From: Mogibacterium diversum
GTDB lineage: Bacteria > Bacillota > Clostridia > Peptostreptococcales > Anaerovoracaceae
Assembly: GCF_002998925.1 (NCBI RefSeq)
Contig: NZ_CP027228.1
Location: 1,302,001-1,366,000 of the forward strand
Reading direction: 5' to 3'
Length of the DNA: 64,000 nt
The translations under genes and the position numbers were made by a program. The notes under the pieces are model-generated. The model was not told the DNA's origin. It did no database searches and saw only the letters and a list, made by a program, of their open reading frames with translations. This document shows, one piece after another, positions 61,739 to 64,000 of this stretch. Each line of letters opens with the position of its first letter. Positions within the stretch are counted from its first letter, which is position 1.

Positions 61739-63116
61739 TGATATTCCTCATTCCCTTCTTGATATTACCGACAAACATCTTTATAAGCAGCCGTAGCAGC
61801 GGTTCAGACACTCTATAGAAATAGAAGTACAAAACTTGTTCGTCCTCTGTGCAGAGATCTGTAACTGGATTCATCATAAGCCCAACATCCTTGCCTACCT
61901 TGCATAGTTGTTCAACCGGCACAGGAGCTTTGATGCGCAGCATAACCGCTAATCCAGACTTAGAGTCAAGTGCCTCAATCAGTCCTTCTCCATATTCCCT
62001 AAACATCTCCATAGTGGTGTGAAGCTTTTCAGAATTTCTTTTTCTGCACTTCTTGATATGCCTGTAGTAATAGCCATTGTCCATGTACAGAGCTAAGCAA
62101 ATCTGCTCCGCCTTGGAACACGTCTGCGAATACTTGCTCTTGATTCTGTCAAATATCTCCATGAGTTCCTTCGGCAGCACCATGTAGCTTATCTTAATCG
62201 ATGCAAAAAGTGTCGACGAGAACGACCCAAGATACACGACTCTCCCCGACCTGTCGAGGCCCTGTAAGGCTGGTATAGGTTTCCCAAAGTACCTGAGTTC
62301 GCTATCGTAATCATCCTCTAGGATATAGCTGTCGTTGGCTTCCGCCCATTTAATCAGTTCATATCTACGGCCAATCGGCATAACGGCACCTGACGGAAAC
62401 TGATTTGACGGATTTACATAAACGAGGCTTCGCATATTCACTGGAAGACGCTCAATCACAATTCCATTATCTTGAACTGGGATATTAGATAGGCTGACAC
62501 CTTCATCCTTGAATATCTCCCGAACGGGGCCATACCCCGGAGATTCCATCGCAGCGTTGCTGATGCCGAGCTCTCTTAGGATACGTATGAGATGCGTTGC
62601 GAGCTGCTGTGAGCCTGCGCCTATCACAACTTGGTCTGGCGAACATTTCACACCTCTACCAGCATATAGATATTTTGCGATTTCGTAGCGAAGTGCTGCT
62701 TCACCCTGTACATCAGCTTCAGACTGCAGTGCGTAGGCATACTCATTGAACACCTTGCTCATGCACTTCTTCCACTTCGAGAACTCGAAACTCTCCTCGT
62801 CGTAGATGAGCGAGCGCTCCTTAACAGTCTTGGTGCTCTCTGGGGGGAGAAGCTCGTCCAGTGTGAGTTCTCCATCTGCACTTCCATTTCCGACCGCACC
62901 AGATATATCATCACTGACATAGTAGCCTGACTTGGGTCTGCTCTCTATGTAACCCTCTACGAGCAGCTGATTGTATGCGGTCTCAACAGTAGTGACACTG
63001 ATACCATTTTCCTTCGCAAGCTGACGTAGCGATGGCAGCTTCATGCCGAGCTCAAACTCGCCGGAAAGAATTTTACCCTTTATGTAATCAAAAATCTGTA
63101 TATAGATTTTGTTCAT
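61731..63116 (-). CDS. MocR/PdxR-type GntR regulator without the PLP lysine
   Basis: The 461-residue protein has a GntR winged helix (residues 10-70, KLPSLRQLAKENGISVTTVE) and a fold-type-I aminotransferase domain (AGSQQLATHLIRIL, VNPSNQFPSGAVMP, EDDYDSELRY). The Schiff-base lysine expected in the SFSKTL-like motif is a serine (GSFSSTL, S301). Family members sense PLP or act on vitamin B6 genes. The ATG at 63116 has no good Shine-Dalgarno; a TTG at 63128 is an alternative. It is divergent from an ECF S component and a kinase, and co-transcribed with the SurE fusion. Confidence 0.85.
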   Translation of the reverse strand: MNKIYIQIFDYIKGKILSGEFELGMKLPSLRQLAKENGISVTTVETAYNQLLVEGYIESRPKSGYYVSDDISGAVGNGSADGELTLDELLPPESTKTVKERSLIYDEESFEFSKWKKCMSKVFNEYAYALQSEADVQGEAALRYEIAKYLYAGRGVKCSPDQVVIGAGSQQLATHLIRILRELGISNAAMESPGYGPVREIFKDEGVSLSNIPVQDNGIVIERLPVNMRSLVYVNPSNQFPSGAVMPIGRRYELIKWAEANDSYILEDDYDSELRYFGKPIPALQGLDRSGRVVYLGSFSSTLFASIKISYMVLPKELMEIFDRIKSKYSQTCSKAEQICLALYMDNGYYYRHIKKCRKRNSEKLHTTMEMFREYGEGLIEALDSKSGLAVMLRIKAPVPVEQLCKVGKDVGLMMNPVTDLCTEDEQVLYFYFYRVSEPLLRLLIKMFVGNIKKGMRNINA

Positions 63117-63222
63117 TATTATCGGCAAAATCGAAAATAATGCTTCTCATCGTCTGTTTTCCCCTATCTGTATTCTAAAAATTTGCATAAATTGTATATT
63201 TTTATAATTGCACTATGTTGTT

Positions 63223-63251
63223 ATTATAATACTTGTCGAAAGAGTGCACAA
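63223..63251 (-). promoter_or_regulatory. Promoter of the mocR-like gene, overlapping the divergent region
   Basis: TTGTGC (63246-63251), 17 bases, TATAAT (63223-63228) on the minus strand, about 105 bases before the gene. The palindromic ATTATAAT also gives a plus-strand TATAAT (63225-63230) for the ECF gene. The overlapping arrangement fits mutual control by the MocR protein. Confidence 0.5.
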
Positions 63252-63319
63252 CGACAATTCGATAATAAAAACAGCATTTCTATAAGGAATTATAGATTGC
63301 TATATGGAGGATAAAAAGT

Positions 63320-63922
63320 ATGATTGAAACTAAAAACCAGACAAACGGCACCAGCCGTGCCGACAGAAGCGATAAGACTTTAATTCTAGTAACCACTGCT
63401 ATGATGACTGCTATGGTTATGATCGCAACTACATTCTTCAAGATTCCTAATGCAATGGGATACATTCACCTTGGTGACGGATTCGTGCTTCTCGCAGCGA
63501 TCATCTTGCCTAAGAAGTACGCCTGCTTCGCTGGCGGTGTTGGTGCTGGGCTAGCAGACATCTATGGTGGTTATGCCGTTTGGGCACCTTGGACATTGGT
63601 AATTAAAATCGTTATGGTGCTGATTGTGCAGCTATTCTTTGATCTACTGAATAAGCGTGCGGCAAACGGAGGTCATGTAGCTAAGGTTGCAGGACTACCT
63701 TTTTCAGAGCTATTCGCATACGTACTTGCAGTTCTCTGGACTGTATCTGGTTACTACGCAGCGCAGGGCTTCATATATGGAAACTGGGCTGCCCCACTCG
63801 CTGATGTTCCCGGCAATGTCCTACAGGCAACTGTTGGTGCAGTTGTTGCTATCATAGTTTCTGTGGCATTAGGCAAGACGGCACTAGGAAGAAGCTTCTA
63901 TTATAAGAGAACTTCTCTTTAA
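63320..63922 (+). CDS. ECF transporter S component, probably for vitamin B6
   Basis: Substrate-binding membrane subunit of an energy-coupling-factor importer. The 200 residues have five to six hydrophobic segments and the family's GYIHLGDGFVLLAAIILPKK and GVGAGLADIYGGY stretches, as in the riboflavin/pyridoxine (PdxU-like) group. The assignment to vitamin B6 rests on context: divergent MocR gene and a pyridoxine-kinase-like gene 44 bases downstream. ECF A, A' and T genes are not in the window, which is usual for group II systems. ATGGAGGATAAAAAGT precedes the ATG. Confidence 0.82.
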   Translation: MIETKNQTNGTSRADRSDKTLILVTTAMMTAMVMIATTFFKIPNAMGYIHLGDGFVLLAAIILPKKYACFAGGVGAGLADIYGGYAVWAPWTLVIKIVMVLIVQLFFDLLNKRAANGGHVAKVAGLPFSELFAYVLAVLWTVSGYYAAQGFIYGNWAAPLADVPGNVLQATVGAVVAIIVSVALGKTALGRSFYYKRTSL

Positions 63923-63966
63923 TCACAGAACATTCAGAAGTCATTTACAGAAATCGAGGTTAATAG

Positions 63967-64000
63967 ATGGAATATAAGAGAATATTATCTGTACAAGATA
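63967..64000 (+). CDS. Start of a pyridoxine/pyridoxamine kinase-like gene (partial)
   Basis: Only eleven codons are inside the window, MEYKRILSVQD, after GAGGTTAATAG. The sequence ILSVQD is the usual N-terminus of PdxK/PdxY-type kinases (KRILTIQDISC). Context agrees: it follows an ECF S component under a MocR regulator. Confidence 0.55.
   Translation, partial: MEYKRILSVQD

Overview
The window looks like the chromosome of a low-to-moderate GC anaerobic Firmicute, most likely a Clostridia member near Mogibacterium / [Eubacterium] (Anaerovoracaceae). That placement is inference from gene content: a continuous S10-spc-alpha ribosomal operon, a zinc-type S14, single-chain clostridial PurL, butyrate kinase, a desulfoferrodoxin, and a VaFE/TQ-domain surface protein. 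No 16S rRNA is present to confirm it.

Layout. (1) 1-15126, minus strand: the ribosomal operon from rpsJ to rpoA (rpoA runs off the left edge), including secY, adk, map and infA, with a promoter and structured leader upstream of rpsJ and a likely second promoter inside rpmJ. (2) 15.5-22.2 kb: a superoxide reductase-like protein (+), then convergent HIT, mtaB, a large wall-anchored protein and a YdbC/PC4-like protein (-), and a gamma-carbonic-anhydrase-like protein. (3) 22.4-27.9 kb: an accessory island of SUKH, DUF1877 and other immunity-like genes mixed with frameshifted and truncated remnants and short repeats; no toxin gene is visible. (4) 28.1-29.5 kb: a tRNA-Thr-tuf transcription unit. 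(5) 29.6-38.7 kb: a nine-gene operon built around an ArsS-type radical SAM protein, with nucleoside phosphorylase, peroxidase-like protein, fused transferase, kinase-like protein and two TVP38-type membrane proteins, one fused to Fe-S domains; a rhodanese lipoprotein is transcribed just upstream. (6) 39-49.2 kb: butyrate kinase and the purine operon purE-F-M-N-D-L. (7) 49.4-53.3 kb: remnants with a 38-bp repeat, a leucine-rich-repeat protein and a VanRS-like two-component system. (8) 53.5-58.9 kb: an AT-rich lactococcin-972-type bacteriocin locus with its own ABC system and two-component system. (9) 59-64 kb: an OFA-family MFS transporter, a SurE-isochorismatase fusion, a MocR-type regulator, and an ECF S component followed by the start of a pyridoxine-kinase-like gene.

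How the parts fit. Region 5 has the gene content expected for making an organo-arsenic (or analogous) sugar: a radical SAM enzyme that could attach a 5'-deoxyadenosyl group, a phosphorylase that could remove adenine, and transferase and kinase functions that could decorate the sugar. No ArsM methyltransferase is visible, so the real substrate is open. Region 9 suggests vitamin B6 uptake and salvage under a MocR regulator that has lost its PLP lysine. Regions 3, 7 and 8 are antagonism and defence neighbourhoods: orphan immunity genes, a decayed toxin-like tail, and an intact bacteriocin system.

All coordinates and start choices come from reading the sequence. Family assignments are recognition by eye, not database searches. 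Promoters, terminators and operators are motif matches without experimental support.
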